From Panicum virgatum (lineage: Eukaryota; Streptophyta; Magnoliopsida; Poales; Poaceae), in the NCBI RefSeq assembly GCF_016808335.1, contig NC_053145.1:24642001-24706000 (forward strand): a stretch of DNA of 64,000 nucleotides, read 5' to 3'. Positions 22,834 through 33,419 of this stretch are shown here, in pieces. Each line of letters begins with the position of its first letter. Position 1 is the stretch's first letter. The notes under the pieces are model-generated. The model saw only the letters and a list, made by a program, of their open reading frames with translations. It was not told the DNA's origin and did no database searches. The translations under genes and the position numbers were made by a program.

Positions 22834-23691
22834 AGTATGCTTTACCTCCTTTGACCAATCCACTGTGGATGCATGATAGGAAACTTCATCGATGGTCTCA
22901 TAAAGACACAACAATGCCAGAGGCTTCTCATGCCTAAGATGATTAGAGGTATCTCTGATGTTTACTGAAGAATCATCATCGAATCAGGAAAACAACCCTG
23001 AAGGTTGAAGTTCTTCTTCCTCCGGTAATCCTGGATCAGGCGAGGGTTCTATGGCTGAATCTGAAGATGTGGAAAGTGAAGGATTAGACTCAGCTGTTGA
23101 AAGATCATCTTGGCTCGACTCGCGCTCTTCTTGGATGGATTCGTTATGGTCGGTAGGGAACAAAGAGATTTCCAAGAGACAATCTAAGATCTCTCTTCCT
23201 TCCGTTGGAATTGTGTGTGCTAACAAACCTCCAGCGGTGATGTCGAGGTCTAGGGAAGACTTTGTATCTAAACCCGAGTAGAAGATATCCAATGATACAT
23301 CATTGGGTATAAATAAGTCTGGGCTAGATGCCAAAAGATGTAAGAATCTAGCCCATGCTGCTCCTATAGACTCCTTCTCTAATTGCTCGAATTTGAGAAT
23401 ATATATCAGTAGAGAGTCGATGCATTCTGAAAGGGAGAATGAGTAGCAAAAGCCAGGTCAAAGTTCTTCCCAATCATACTTCCTATCGTATGGGTGTACC
23501 ATTGTTCCGCCCTCTCTATGAGAGAGAAAGGAAACAAATTCCACCACAAGGCTTCCTGTGTCATGCCTGGAATTACCAAGCTTGAACACGGTCCCTCGAA
23601 CACTTCCAAATGATCATAGGGATCTTCATTGAATACTCTATGATAGGAACGTGGGTTCCCGATCTTCCGTCAGGTTCTGGATAACTCTCGT
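22834..23691 (-). pseudogene. Athila-like gag, capsid segment
   Basis: On the minus strand it reads GNPRSYHRVFNEDPYDHLEV, then FEGPCSSLVIPGMTQEALWW and LFPFSLIERAEQWYTHTIGS. These match the capsid core of grass gypsy Gag. After a frame change comes ASSPDLFIPNDVSLDIFYSG and LDITAGGLLAHTIPTEGREI, then an acidic Ser-rich tail. The right edge stops at the LTR-like insertion starting at 23692. The N-terminal part of the same Gag is on the far side, at 24771-25049. Confidence 0.7.
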
Positions 23692-24770
23692 TGTAGTTGG
23701 AGTGCGACCTTAGGGATCCGGCTTCAGATCCTAAGACTCGAATCCAGCGACCTTAGCACCACAACTCCTCTGGTTATCAACCGTGTCACAATCCGGTTGA
23801 CCTCGCCAAGAAGGCTAATCCCTGCAAGCGCAACGAAGAACACAAGCAAGAACTCGAAAGAACGCAGCGCAATTGAAGTGACTCTACAAATGAATGACTA
23901 ATCTCAAAGTTGGGGTCTCACAAACCAATGAACGGCGATAACTGTTCTTGACAGAATGAAATTAAGGAAAACCCAAACCCTAACAAGGGTGCGGCATCTG
24001 CTAATAAACTCTCTAGGGTCATGCAAGACCCCCTGGACGCGCCCCTAGTGGGCTCCAACATGATACAAAGCCCAAAGACCGAAAGACGGCGTCGCAGCGC
24101 CGGAACAGAATCTGGACGTCAAATTCCTCGGACGATTCCTGTCTACTCCGGATGAACATGGGCCTGAGACCAGTGCCACTAGAAGAGTATTGAAATTATC
24201 TTTCCATCCATACCTAGTGCGCCCAAATCCAACTCCGTATGCGACCTGGGCGTCCGTTTTGGTGCAGGCTGTTCCTGAAGTCTGAAACAGACTCGAACTT
24301 GACACGTATTGGGCCTCCAACATGGCTTGGACGCCCTTGCTGACCTTCTAAGGTGGTGGACAAGGGGGAGGACGTCCAAGAGCTTCTTTTGGATGTTCTC
24401 CACCTCCATGGGTCGTGTCCAACTTGGGCCAGGATCCCAAGGGTGAATATTAGGCCCATGACGACGACGTAGTTGCCGGTAGAAACAATGGCAGAATGTC
24501 TTGATGATTTGAAGACTTTGCCGACGAGATATTGAGGGGGAACCAGATTTATTTGAAAGCTTATCAAATAATCTTTCCATCAAGAGCTCATGGAACCCAA
24601 TCGCACTCCGGATGACTGAGTTATGACCTTCGCAATGATTCACTATCGGTCTACTGACGAACTGAAAGTTTCAACTTTACATTTGTGCTTACAATCAAAG
24701 ATTGACATGTGCAAGTGGAATCAAGTGAATTGTACCAAAAATCATTATGCAAATATAGGAACGAGCTCAC
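23692..24770 (-). mobile_element. LTR-like repeat R, copy 2 (inside gag)
   Basis: Shares ordered blocks with 3101-4000 and 33420-34179 (gttatcaacc, ttgacctcgcc, gaagaacacaagcaa, ctccgtatg). It sits between the N-terminal and capsid pieces of one Athila-like gag, which is what a solo or truncated LTR insertion would give. A convincing TSD was not found, so deletion after insertion is likely. The right end is approximate. Confidence 0.5.
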
Positions 24771-25049
24771 CTTGTATTTAACTATCATGGTTGTATCCAT
24801 AGGTTTCATGTCCTCATCACTCTAGAGAAGGGTTAATTTCGAACCATGGCCTTAAAGGTAGGGCGGGGTTCACCGCTTGCCGAAAGGAATGGATTTGATG
24901 AGGATGGTGGCTTCCAGAACTCGCCCTTAGGAATAGAGAGTCGTGGATAGGATGGCTGCTCCATAATAGCAGGGGTAGAGATAGAATCAAGGAAAACAAA
25001 AAAAAAGATGTGAGGACGAACTAAGTCCTAAGATAATATAGCTGCCGCT
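24771..25049 (-). pseudogene. Athila-like gag, N-terminal segment
   Basis: On the minus strand just after the PBS, one frame reads STPAIMEQPSYPRLSIPKGE followed by FWKPPSSSNPFLSASGEPRP and TFKAMVR. This is the proline-rich Gag start known from grass Athila/Tat-like elements. A stop follows shortly, and the rest of the capsid resumes at 23691 after the repeat R insertion. Confidence 0.55.
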
Positions 25050-25066
25050 CCCCGGCAACAGCACCA
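25050..25066 (-). other. degenerate tRNA-Asp-type primer binding site
   Basis: The minus strand reads tggtgctgttgccgggga. The standard Athila PBS is tggcgccgttgccgggga (tRNA-Asp), so two C-to-T changes separate them. It lies about 8 bp from the LTR edge at 25074 and fixes the orientation and the 5' LTR. Confidence 0.75.
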
Positions 25067-25073
25067 GAAAGGT

Positions 25074-26564
25074 TGTTTACATTTTGGAGCTTCACGAATA
25101 GGATCCGCAAGCGCACGATATCGTCGCAGCATTCACCCAAGAGTATTCCAGAGTATGGTATCCACTAAGGAACGTGAGTACATTATCTAAGACTCGAATT
25201 CGTCCAAGGACAGCACACTACTGAAGAGGTAAGGGACAAAGAGGATTTCTATGGCTCAGAGTCAAAGATAAGATAGAGCTAACTACTTGTTTACTTCAGG
25301 CTACCAGCATCACCTAGATAAAACCAGAAGTTCTAATAATAAGGATACTTTCGTACACCCGAACATGGAGTATTAAAATGGCACAAAACAGGGTTGTCAC
25401 CACCTGCAGGCTATCTCTACAAACCGTGGGATGTCACAAGAATCAAAGGGTAGAGTCTAGTCTAGACATCACATCAACACCGTCTTCTACTAACTCTAAA
25501 GTCGAACTGGATTATCCATCTTTATTACGAGTCCTACTCAAGAGGCATCCACAAGTACTAGTGAACAATCGATCTAGAAACTAAACAACTAGTGGACTAG
25601 CACTACTTAACTAAGAAACAAAAGCACAAAGAAGATCACGAACACTTACTATGATTGATAAGGTTCCGTCGAGGTACAAGCTGGAGAAGAACACCGAGGG
25701 CTGACAACCCTGGCACCTCCCCACCTCCCCTCACTCTCTCCCTGATTTCCTAGCACTACCAAGGCAGCACTACACCTCTAAGGTGAGCCTCCAACTCCAA
25801 AAGTGAGAGGAGAGTTGATATGAAGTGTCTCATTTCTCACCCTCTCCTCTCATATTTATAGGAGAGGGCCATGGCCATCTTCACTGTCAATTGGAGCCCA
25901 GGCCTCTCCGGATAGACTTTAGCATCCAATGAGGAGGTAACACATGCAAGGGGTAAGGTGGCAGCGCCAAAACCTGGTCGGCCGAGCTAGGTGGTTGGCC
26001 GACCGGTTTCGGTGGCCAACCGACCTCAAATTTGACCACGAGGCTGCCACGTGAACCCTTATGTTGATTCTTGATGAGTGGGCTTGTCCTAAGTCGGTTT
26101 GCTAGCTCTAATGGCCCCATATATCCTCGTGTTCGCCCCTTATAGGTCGAGAAGGTGTTGCCTCAGATAGATGATGTGTCACCTTGCTTACGGGCTATAT
26201 TTCCTTATCATTTCCAAACATAAGTAACTTGCACACAAATATTCACCAACACTTTGTGAAATTCGTTAGTAATAACTCCTACCACTAATGTTGATGCTCT
26301 TCTTTTATGCGTTCATGCAGGAAGCTCATGGCTTGGTTTGATCCATGAGAGGCTAACCGGCGTGCTCTGACTGGTCGGTTTTCGTAGCATGGACCCTAGA
26401 GTTTTTCTTACCTTTATTTCTGCCCAAATTTCGATATAGCAATATTTCAAAGAGGAAACACGGAATTGGCCCTTTTCGGATAAAATATCCATGCATGAGA
26501 TTTGTATTCTCATAATTTTTAGCTCAATTTGATGCTTAAATTGGGTAGTCATCGAGCATCAACA
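25074..26564 (-). mobile_element. Athila-like 5' LTR (minus strand)
   Basis: 1491 bp. On the minus strand it starts TGTTGATGCTCGATGAC and ends AAAATGTAAACA. A TATA box (ctataaatatgag) lies at about 25850-25862, and the PBS follows directly. The 3' LTR of this element is not present; its internal region is cut off at 21430 by the Tat-like complex. Confidence 0.7.
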
Positions 26565-27177
26565 GATACCTTTGCAAATACTAAACATCCAGGTATGCAT
26601 TTGAGTATTTGTCATCAAAGTTGCTACACAAAATACCACTTTATTGGTGCTCAAAGTCCACCATTTTCCACCGAAACTTCTGAAAAATTTTATGCCTTTA
26701 GCTGATCCTTAGTTTCTGCAAACTTTGTAAATTCTTATTATTATCTAAACACTACAAATTTAGTTCCATTGCAAATTACATACTTTGTACTACAATTTCA
26801 TACTGATATGTGGTTCACTTGCTTAGCAATATTTCAAAATGTAAGTTGTTAAACATGACTAAGTAGCCATTTCGTCTTTTCATGTAAGTACGTAACTTCC
26901 CAATTTCATCCTTCTTATGAAATTTGAATTTCAATCTTCAAACTTGAGTATCTTTTATCGAAATCTGTTATTTGACACTCTTTAGAGAGTTTTACATTCA
27001 CACTTCTCACACTTTTCAAATATGGACGATATTTGACCGAATTTGAAGTAGTTGACTTTTCTTTACTCTATTTTCTTATTTCTTCTCCTTTGTATTTTCT
27101 TAACCCTAGTTGCTTAGGGTTAATCTATTCTCTTAAAAGGTGGGTTGTTACAACAAGTGGGGTTCACTGCCGCACAT
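26565..27177. other. AT-rich stretch without recognisable features
   Basis: About 0.6 kb of AT-rich sequence between the Athila-like LTR and the 214-bp duplication. No conserved frame, TIR or LTR pair was found. The phrase gggttgttaca near 27142 resembles a Tekay LTR end but has no supporting upstream similarity. Confidence 0.4.
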
Positions 27178-27607
27178 AGTCTACGACATGTGGGCCCACT
27201 CCCATATTCAATGACATGTGGGCCCACTACTGCACAGTCTTACAACATATGGGCCCAAGAGCCACATCACCAAAACCAAGCGAAGCAGCTTTGACCTAAT
27301 CAAGGGGGTAATTTGACTGGTATTGAAAGTTTAGGTATGAAAGATTTCTAGTATTTGAGTTCAAGGGTTTCAGATTTAGTTACAAGTTCACAGTCTACAA
27401 CATGTGGGCCCACTCCCATATTCAATGACATGTGGGCCCACTGCTGCACATAGTCTTACGACATATGGGCCCAAGTGCCACATCACCAAAACCAAGCGAA
27501 GCAGCTTTGACCTAATCAAGGGGGTAATTTGACTGATATTGAAAGTTTAGGTATGAAAGATTTCTGGTATTTGAGTTCAAGGGTTTCAGATTTAGTTACA
27601 AGTTCAC
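27178..27607. repeat. direct tandem duplication, 214-bp unit x2
   Basis: Unit 1 starts at agtctacgacatg (27178) and unit 2 at agtctacaacatg (27392). The units stay colinear through ttacaagttcac, with only scattered substitutions and small indels. Each unit contains three copies of a smaller motif, acatgtgggccca or acatatgggccca. The pair lies about 400 bp downstream of the GT61 stop codon. Confidence 0.9.
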
Positions 27608-28010
27608 GGGGTAAAATAGACTTTTCTCTTCCTATTAATGCTGTAGTTGATGTCCTCCCTGCCAGGGCTGGAACATTCTAGTCTCACCTAACAACAGCTA
27701 ATCGCTCCATCTTATACCAGGTATTTCTGTAATTAATATGATCGTCGAAAGTACAACGATTTACAAGAAACAAGAGCAGACGTTTTTCACACTTATCTCA
27801 TTACGGAAAGGTCCTAACAAAACAGACATAGATAAATATCTGTATATTTCGACACATGTGATGCAATTTCCTAAGTTCAGGAAAATAATTAATTTTCTTG
27901 TTTCTCATGTAATCAGAGGATGATCATGAAGTTTTACAAAGAGAAGAATGGCCAACCAAAAATTTGAAAAGAAAAAGAATCTAGTGCAACCGGAATAAAA
28001 CCTGTGATCC
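27608..28010 (-). other. 3' flank / probable 3' UTR of the GT61 gene
   Basis: AT-rich sequence downstream of the TAA at 28011-28013. No other gene is visible. I cannot place the polyadenylation site with confidence. Confidence 0.4.
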
Positions 28011-30576
28011 TTATTGGTTCAATTGATCAAGGGCATCCAAGAGTATAGGTCTAAACCGTTTACAATCAAGCCTCACATTTTGTGTATCCATGAAAGTCCG
28101 TCGGACAAACTCAAATCCATTCTTGTGGAATGCAAGCGGGTTTCTGAAGATCTCGTGATCCAGGGGATATTGATCCATGAGGCTGCTTTCGTGAACACTG
28201 ATGCTGTAATGCTTGTACCTTAGCCCCATTTGTTCTGCTGGGTAGCCAAAATCAACTCGGCATATCCCATCTAGGGCACCCCATGGTACAATCTGAATCA
28301 GTATAGCACTGTGTGGAAGGAACACACAATTTGTGAGCCCAGCACCATGAACACCCATCATCACATCGACAGAATTAACTACCTTGGCGAAATGGGCAAC
28401 ATTAGAGTTCACATTGGCCTCTTCAACAACCACTTCATAGCCTATCTCCTCAGCCATGGCTACAATCTCTTTGAGATTGAGGAACATCCTTGTCCTCTGT
28501 CTGGAGATAATCAAAAGTTTTGGCTTGGTCCTGGGGACCTCACCAAGTGCGGTCACTTCATCCCTAGGCAGTGAGTAGGTTCTGCGCATGAACTTATTGA
28601 AGTCCACCATTGAGTAATTGTGTGGAGCCTTCAACGGGTCAATTGTGAACTCCATGTAAGCATGAAGGCCAACAATGGTATGCTTAAAGCAATGCACTTC
28701 GTTGTCTTTGTTGAAATCAATCAAAGGGTACTTAGTTAGCTTCTCAAATACTACTGCATACTTCCTTGTCCACCAAATAGCCATGTCTGTGATTAGGAAT
28801 TGAACTTCACCATTAAACTCACTTGCGGTCGTGAAAAGGGGGACAAGCACATCAGTGAAGTCATGGAATAGATTTCCAGTGTATCCTGTCAAAGCAAAGA
28901 TCACGGCAGGCACGTCATGGTATTTGGTACACTCAGGTGCAACTCTGCTGGACTGCACAGTCACCTCTGTAATATGACTGAGGCATAATTCATCACCTTT
29001 GCGAGGGTAAGGCTTAATTTTCCATTGTTCATCTTTCATTGAACCTGTAGGCTCCATGTACATGACTGAACTGCCACTTGGGTGTATCCTAATGTTACCT
29101 CGCATCTCACAGACATTCGCTCGGAAGTTTGAGAAATCACACAACGGTTTGTCCCACTCCATATTATCCAACTCTGTAAAATGAAATATTGTAATTGGAA
29201 CAGAAGAAATTGAATAAGATGCATATATGTCTCATTGGCACGTTGTGAATGTGCAAAAACTTTCGTTAAAATTGAAAGACGACTGACAGTATAAAGTGGT
29301 CTACTCACTGAATTGGGACCAACTCCAGCAGATTCAGAATGACACATTTACTTATCTAAAAAAGAATACTAACCTAGTTGATGAGATCTGTCCCTGCCAT
29401 TGCTCTGGTCAACATCCATTACGAGCTTAATTCCTGCGTTTGTTTTGCCATTTGCAACAACATCAGGAGTGCCACAGAAAATACCACGAACAAGTAAATG
29501 CCAGCACCGTCATAGGCTAATAATTACCAAAACAGTCACACTAATCTGGACTTCTGGAGACCAAAGAAACACAACTAGAAGTTGCAAATCCGCAATAAAT
29601 AGAAAGCCCTGTAGGTCTTCTACCTTCTTGTTTGCCATTGTCGCTGTCATTTGTGGTTTCGTGAATGGTATAATTGGAAACAGTTGGGAGGGTCAACTTG
29701 TGCTCCTGGTCATCTTGGCGGCCGTTGTGCAGGCCTTTCCTCCCTTCTTCGTCTTCCCCACCTACAAAAATGCCACCACCAAAGATTCATAGGTAAAGCA
29801 AGCATAAATCTCACTGCAAGAGCCCCAAATCTCGCGATGGCAGAGCCATCAATGGAATCCGAGCTCAACGAACGAGGCGAGCGTCCAAAGCTGGAGGTAG
29901 AAAAAGAAATTACTGGCGGATCGGAAGTTGACGGCTCACCTAAAAGCTCAGATGCGGTGGCCTCCTCCGCCTTTATGCCCTGCTCGGTCTCACTAGTGAG
30001 CGCTTGCTTCTCGTCTTCACTGGCTCCTACTGTAAAGAGAAGGGTCAGTTCTATGGCATCTCAATCGAAAAATTCCAAGATTAGCAAGTGCCTTGGTCTG
30101 GACTATGCCGACTTGGAGGAGGTAATTAATTAAGTGGTGGATTAGCAAGTCTTCACCTCCGGCGTTGGCGTTGGCGTTGGCGTTGGCTTCCACTCCGGCG
30201 CTGTCGCCGTCCACCACCTTTGGATCCTCGGCCGCAGCGGCGAGAGTATCGGCGGATCTCCTCGTGGCGGCGGCGTCGGCGTCGACCCCCTGGCGGATCA
30301 GGAGCGAACGCGGTGCCTGGTCCACCGACAGCCTGCCGTTCACTGCAACGAGATTCCGTCCATTAGCACCATCCGTCCTTAGATTAAGAGACATACCAAC
30401 AAGAAGAAATGGCGGTTGGTGCGGTGCTTACGGTTGAACAGGATCGCGTCGGGCTTGGTGACGACGACGAAGGTGAGGGTGATGAGGAAGAAGCCGATGA
30501 TGATGACGAGCAGGCGTAGCCGCCGCGACTCCTGCCGGAGGCCCCGCACCAGCTTCGCGTGCTCCCCCGCCTTCAT
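28011..30576 (-). CDS. GT61 family glycosyltransferase, six exons, Golgi type II membrane protein
   Basis: Exons on the minus strand: 30576-30432, 30342-30157, 30029-29940, 29761-29624, 29433-29374, 29173-28011. All introns are GT-AG and the frame holds throughout, giving about 593 residues. The only in-frame ATG near the start is at 30576. A short basic tail (KLVRGLRQESRRLR) precedes one membrane anchor (LLVIIIGFFLITLTFVVVT, about residues 21-40). Next comes a low-complexity acidic stem (exons 2-5, with Asn-Ala repeats). The catalytic region shows GT61 (DUF563) signatures: GYTGNLFHDFTDVLVPLF, FNGEVQFLITD, CFKHTIVGLHAYMEFTIDP and MMGVHGAGLTNCVFLP followed by QIVPWG. GT61 members in grasses add arabinose or xylose to xylan in the Golgi; which sugar this one transfers cannot be told. 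It is the only intact host gene here. Confidence 0.9.
30161..30187 (+). repeat. GGCGTT hexanucleotide repeat in GT61 exon 2
   Basis: Four and a half copies of GGCGTT, read on the coding strand as alternating Asn-Ala codons in the stem region. Such a tract can change length without shifting the frame. Confidence 0.9.
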
Positions 30577-30871
30577 CTCCTCCCTCCCTCCCTCCACCAG
30601 CCAACCGTGCTCGCGCCTGCTACACCTTGCTGGCTGGCTCGCTCGGAGGCAGCTGCGTGCGAAGCTAGGTGGAGTAAGAGGGAGGAATGGGCCACACGGA
30701 TCAGTGTATATGCGAGAGCGTCGTATTTGACCACGGATGCGGCGAGATGGGGTGGGGAAAGGGGACCAGGGGAGGCGGTCGGCTCTTCGGCGGTGCGCCG
30801 TGCGAGCGTGACTTTACATTGACCGCTTTTTCGTCGGCTTCACTTTGCTGTTACAGTGTGTGAGCGGTGCG
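30577..30871 (-). promoter_or_regulatory. 5' flank and probable core promoter of the GT61 gene
   Basis: This is the only original sequence between the ATG and the LINE-like insertion. A (GGGA)n-like purine run (gagggagggaggag) directly precedes the ATG. A weak TATA-like catataca lies on the minus strand near 30703-30712. No stronger element was found. The promoter assignment rests on position. Confidence 0.35.
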
Positions 30872-30888
30872 AAAGGTAAGAAACCGTC

Positions 30889-31749
30889 GACCTTCAAATG
30901 CTTTTCAACATCTAACTGCCATCTTTTCCCCTTGCTACAGGAAAGAGCAGCGGCCGCGGGCGATTTCAGTGCCCCCAGCTCCGATTCGACCCTTCCCCCT
31001 CCTCTCCGGAGTCCTCGTCGGCGCTAGGGACGGTGGGGAAGCTCAATCGGCCGGTGGGCTGTATAGTTCTCTATTTTTAGTTTAGCTAATTTCTAGAGTT
31101 AGGGTGGAGTGGCGCCTGTGCGATGCGCGCTACTTCTTTTGCTGCTCTGGGGCGCCCGCGGAGTTGAAGACAACGGTGGAGTTGGCGACGGCGGCGGCAA
31201 CACCTGCTTCTTCTTCTTCGACGGCGGTCCATGGAGAATAACGTGTCTCCGTTGCTGTGTCTCCGGTTCCGGCGACGACAACGTGAGTTTTTATCTCCTG
31301 TTCTTTTGCGAAAGGGTGGGAGCTCCAGACATCCTCGTGGGTGTGTGGCTTGTCCTCGCTGCTGGGATCCTCGGCGGCAGTGGACTTTTCTTCCGGTCGC
31401 CGGTTCTCCTACTGGCGACGGCAGATCTCTTGCTGCTCTTTCTCGCTCTCGACGATGATGGCCGATGTGCTTGGGAGGCCATTTACTCGGCTTCGGTGCC
31501 TAGCAGTAAGTCCTCCTCTGCGGTCTCCCCCACAAGCTGGGGTCTCGTCAAGTGTCTGGGGCGAGCTGCTCTCTACGTGAAAATCTAAGGACTTTGCTTT
31601 CAAATTTGAGTGGGTTGAGGGTCTTGTACGCAAATTTGCACCTCTGGACGACGGGGATTATGGACTATGTTGTAAAATTCCTTTCCTCCAGGGTGCTGGT
31701 TGTAAAAGCCCAGCTTTTATATAGGGGATCCTTGCCCCTTCGCCAAAAA
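30889..31749 (+). mobile_element. non-LTR (LINE-like) insertion with poly(A) tail and 17-bp TSD
   Basis: The direct repeat aaaggtaagaaaccgtc occurs at 30872-30888 and 31750-31766. The 861 bp between end in ccccttcgccaaaaaaaa on the plus strand. A long TSD plus a 3' A-tail is the mark of target-primed reverse transcription. No RT or endonuclease domain is present. A GC-rich open frame (31109-31588) shows no domain I know. It could be a severely deleted L1-type LINE, a non-autonomous derivative or a retrocopy. It sits about 310 bp upstream of the GT61 start codon. Confidence 0.8.
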
Positions 31750-31876
31750 AAAGGTAAGAAACCGTCAATAGAGCTCGGCACGCCTTCAGTAAACTGCAGT
31801 TAGCCATTTCCAAGAAACATCGGCCTAATTGGGTCTGTACGTTCGTTTAGGACAATCCAAACCCGCTAAGGCCTCA

Positions 31877-32710
31877 GAGCATCTCCAAGAGACAATGTAA
31901 AATGAGTTGGGTATCTAAATTTAGCAAAATGATGATAAAATATGCATCCAACAGGTTCTGTATAATGCTATGGTCGGTATCCTATTATGTATCCGCGTCT
32001 CTCCGTTCGGCATCTATACCGATTGGGCACCATTCGTCATCCGCTTCCGTCCTTCCCACGGGCGTCTGCCTCGCCTCGATCCGCCCATTCCGCCACCTCG
32101 CTCCCGCCGGCAACGTCGCCCGCCGGCTCCGCCTTGGCCCCGCCGCGCTCCACTGCTCACGGACCGCGAGCTCTGCCGGTCTAGCGCCCCGCAGGCGTGC
32201 TCGCCTGTCGGCTCCGCCTCGCACCCGCCGCGCTCCCTTGCTCGTGGACCGCGAGCTCCGCTAGCCTCGCGCCCCGCCGGCGACCTCGTCCGTCAGCTCC
32301 GCCTCGCCCCCGCCGTGCTCCCCTACTCGCGAGCACCGCTTAGTCAACGTCCCCACCGGCGACCTGGCCTGCCGGCTTCGCCTCGGCCCCGCCGCGCTCC
32401 CCTGCTCCCGCCATAAGTACGGGGTGGGACGTCGACGGTGGGAGGAGGTGACCGACGCGCCTCCCTGCTCCCTGCTCGCCGGCCAAAAGGTCAAGCGGCG
32501 GCGGCACGGGGGAGGTGGCCGCCGGAGGAAGGACGCGGATGGCGGAGCAATGCTGGGGGAGATGGGTCGCGGGCCCACTGGTCAGTGGGAAGGGGATGGA
32601 GTGGAGGTGGGGATGGATGGAGAACCTGTTGGAATAGCTAAATAGCTAGCTAAATGATTAGCCAAATAGGATTTAGCTAATGTGATTTGAATAAACTCTT
32701 GGAGATGCTC
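31877..32710. mobile_element. Pack-type TIR DNA transposon carrying a GC-rich insert
   Basis: The ends gagcatctccaagag (31877) and ctcttggagatgctc (to 32710) are perfect inverted repeats flanked by tca on both sides. A second inverted pair, ccaacaggttct near 31950 and agaacctgttgg near 32620, shows that the terminal repeats are about 90-100 bp long but eroded. The AT-rich arms enclose about 650 bp of very GC-rich sequence resembling plant gene 5' exons. Long TIRs suggest a MULE, but only a 3-bp duplication is visible, so the superfamily is open. No transposase is encoded. Confidence 0.65.
32108..32415. repeat. imperfect GC-rich tandem repeat, about 80-85 bp unit, about four copies
   Basis: The phrase ctccgcct(t/c)ggccccgccg and close variants recur near 32130, 32213, 32297 and 32377. 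Each is followed by a cgctcc..tgctc block, with cgccccgccggcgacctcg or a variant in between. It lies inside the TIR element. Confidence 0.7.
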
Positions 32711-33025
32711 TCATTCGTTTGTGTAGGATTCAAACCACGGCCGGAACAGTCCTGGAGAGGAACCAGTTAATCCGGATGGTTCACTTGATCCGGATGGTTC
32801 ATTTTATCACAAGGATATGTTCCGGCGGAACTATTCCAGCCCGAGCAAGCTATTCAACAGGACATGCTTGATTCGGGCTAGATTTCAACCGATGTTATTT
32901 TAATAGTATTCATATTGTTGGTGTTCTAAATCATTGACTAGTAAATCTCGTGCTCTGCGTGTCTGGTGCAGATGATACATAAGAAGACACAAGGGTTAGA
33001 CTTGTTTGGTCAGAATGTTCCTGTT

Positions 33026-33147
33026 TTTTTTATAGGAAAACTCTAAGGGAAGCCCTTGGAGCATAAAGGTGCGGCACTCAGGATTTGAACCCTGGATGGG
33101 AGCACTCCAACCAATGACCTTTGCCACTGCGTCGTGAACCCCTTCGT
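33026..33147 (-). mobile_element. tRNA-derived SINE with 17-bp TSD
   Basis: The direct repeat gtcagaatgttcctgtt lies at 33009-33025 and 33148-33164. On the minus strand the 122-bp insert carries an RNA polymerase III A box (tggcaaaggtca, 33115-33126) and a B box (ggttcaaatcc, 33081-33091). It ends in tataaaaaaa. Spacing and order fit a tRNA-derived SINE. The family is not identified. Confidence 0.85.
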
Positions 33148-33197
33148 GTCAGAATGTTCCTGTTGTCACCGTTTTTTGGGAATGTATCAATTTGTTA

Positions 33198-33419
33198 GGG
33201 CCTTGTTTAGTTTCCTCTCAAAAAATTTACATCCATCACATCAAAGATAATTTTACTATTTAGAATTATTAAATAAAATCATTTTATAAAGCTTTTACAC
33301 AGATGAAGAATCTAATGAGTCCACTTAATCCATGATTTGCAACAGTGATGCTACAGTAACTATCAGTTAATCATGGATTAATTAAGCTCATTAGATTCAT
33401 CTCGCGATTTACAACCTGA
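33198..33419. mobile_element. truncated MITE
   Basis: Starts gggccttgtttagtttcc after tta (33195-33197). It contains the block aattaagctcattagattc..ctcgcgatttac known from a widespread grass MITE with GGGCCTTGTTTAG ends. The matching inverted end is missing because repeat R copy 3 begins at 33420. A Tourist/PIF-Harbinger affiliation is probable from the TTA target. Confidence 0.6.

Noticed and set aside
5319..26564. The LTRs at 5319 and 25074 as one Athila element split by the Tat-like complex
   Set aside because: They share only short blocks and differ too much for a pair, and the sequences at 6798 and 21430 do not form a continuous gag-pol or TSD.
31109..31588. 159-codon frame with hydrophobic start, a possible secreted protein
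   Set aside because: It lies wholly inside the LINE-like insertion, has no known domain and is overlapped by other frames typical of GC-rich DNA.
31970..32416. 148-codon Arg/Pro-rich frame
   Set aside because: Produced by the GC-rich tandem repeat in the TIR element; open in several frames and on both strands.
33061..33147. Possible tRNA gene, because of the A and B boxes
   Set aside because: No cloverleaf fits, and the 17-bp duplication and A-tail show a SINE.
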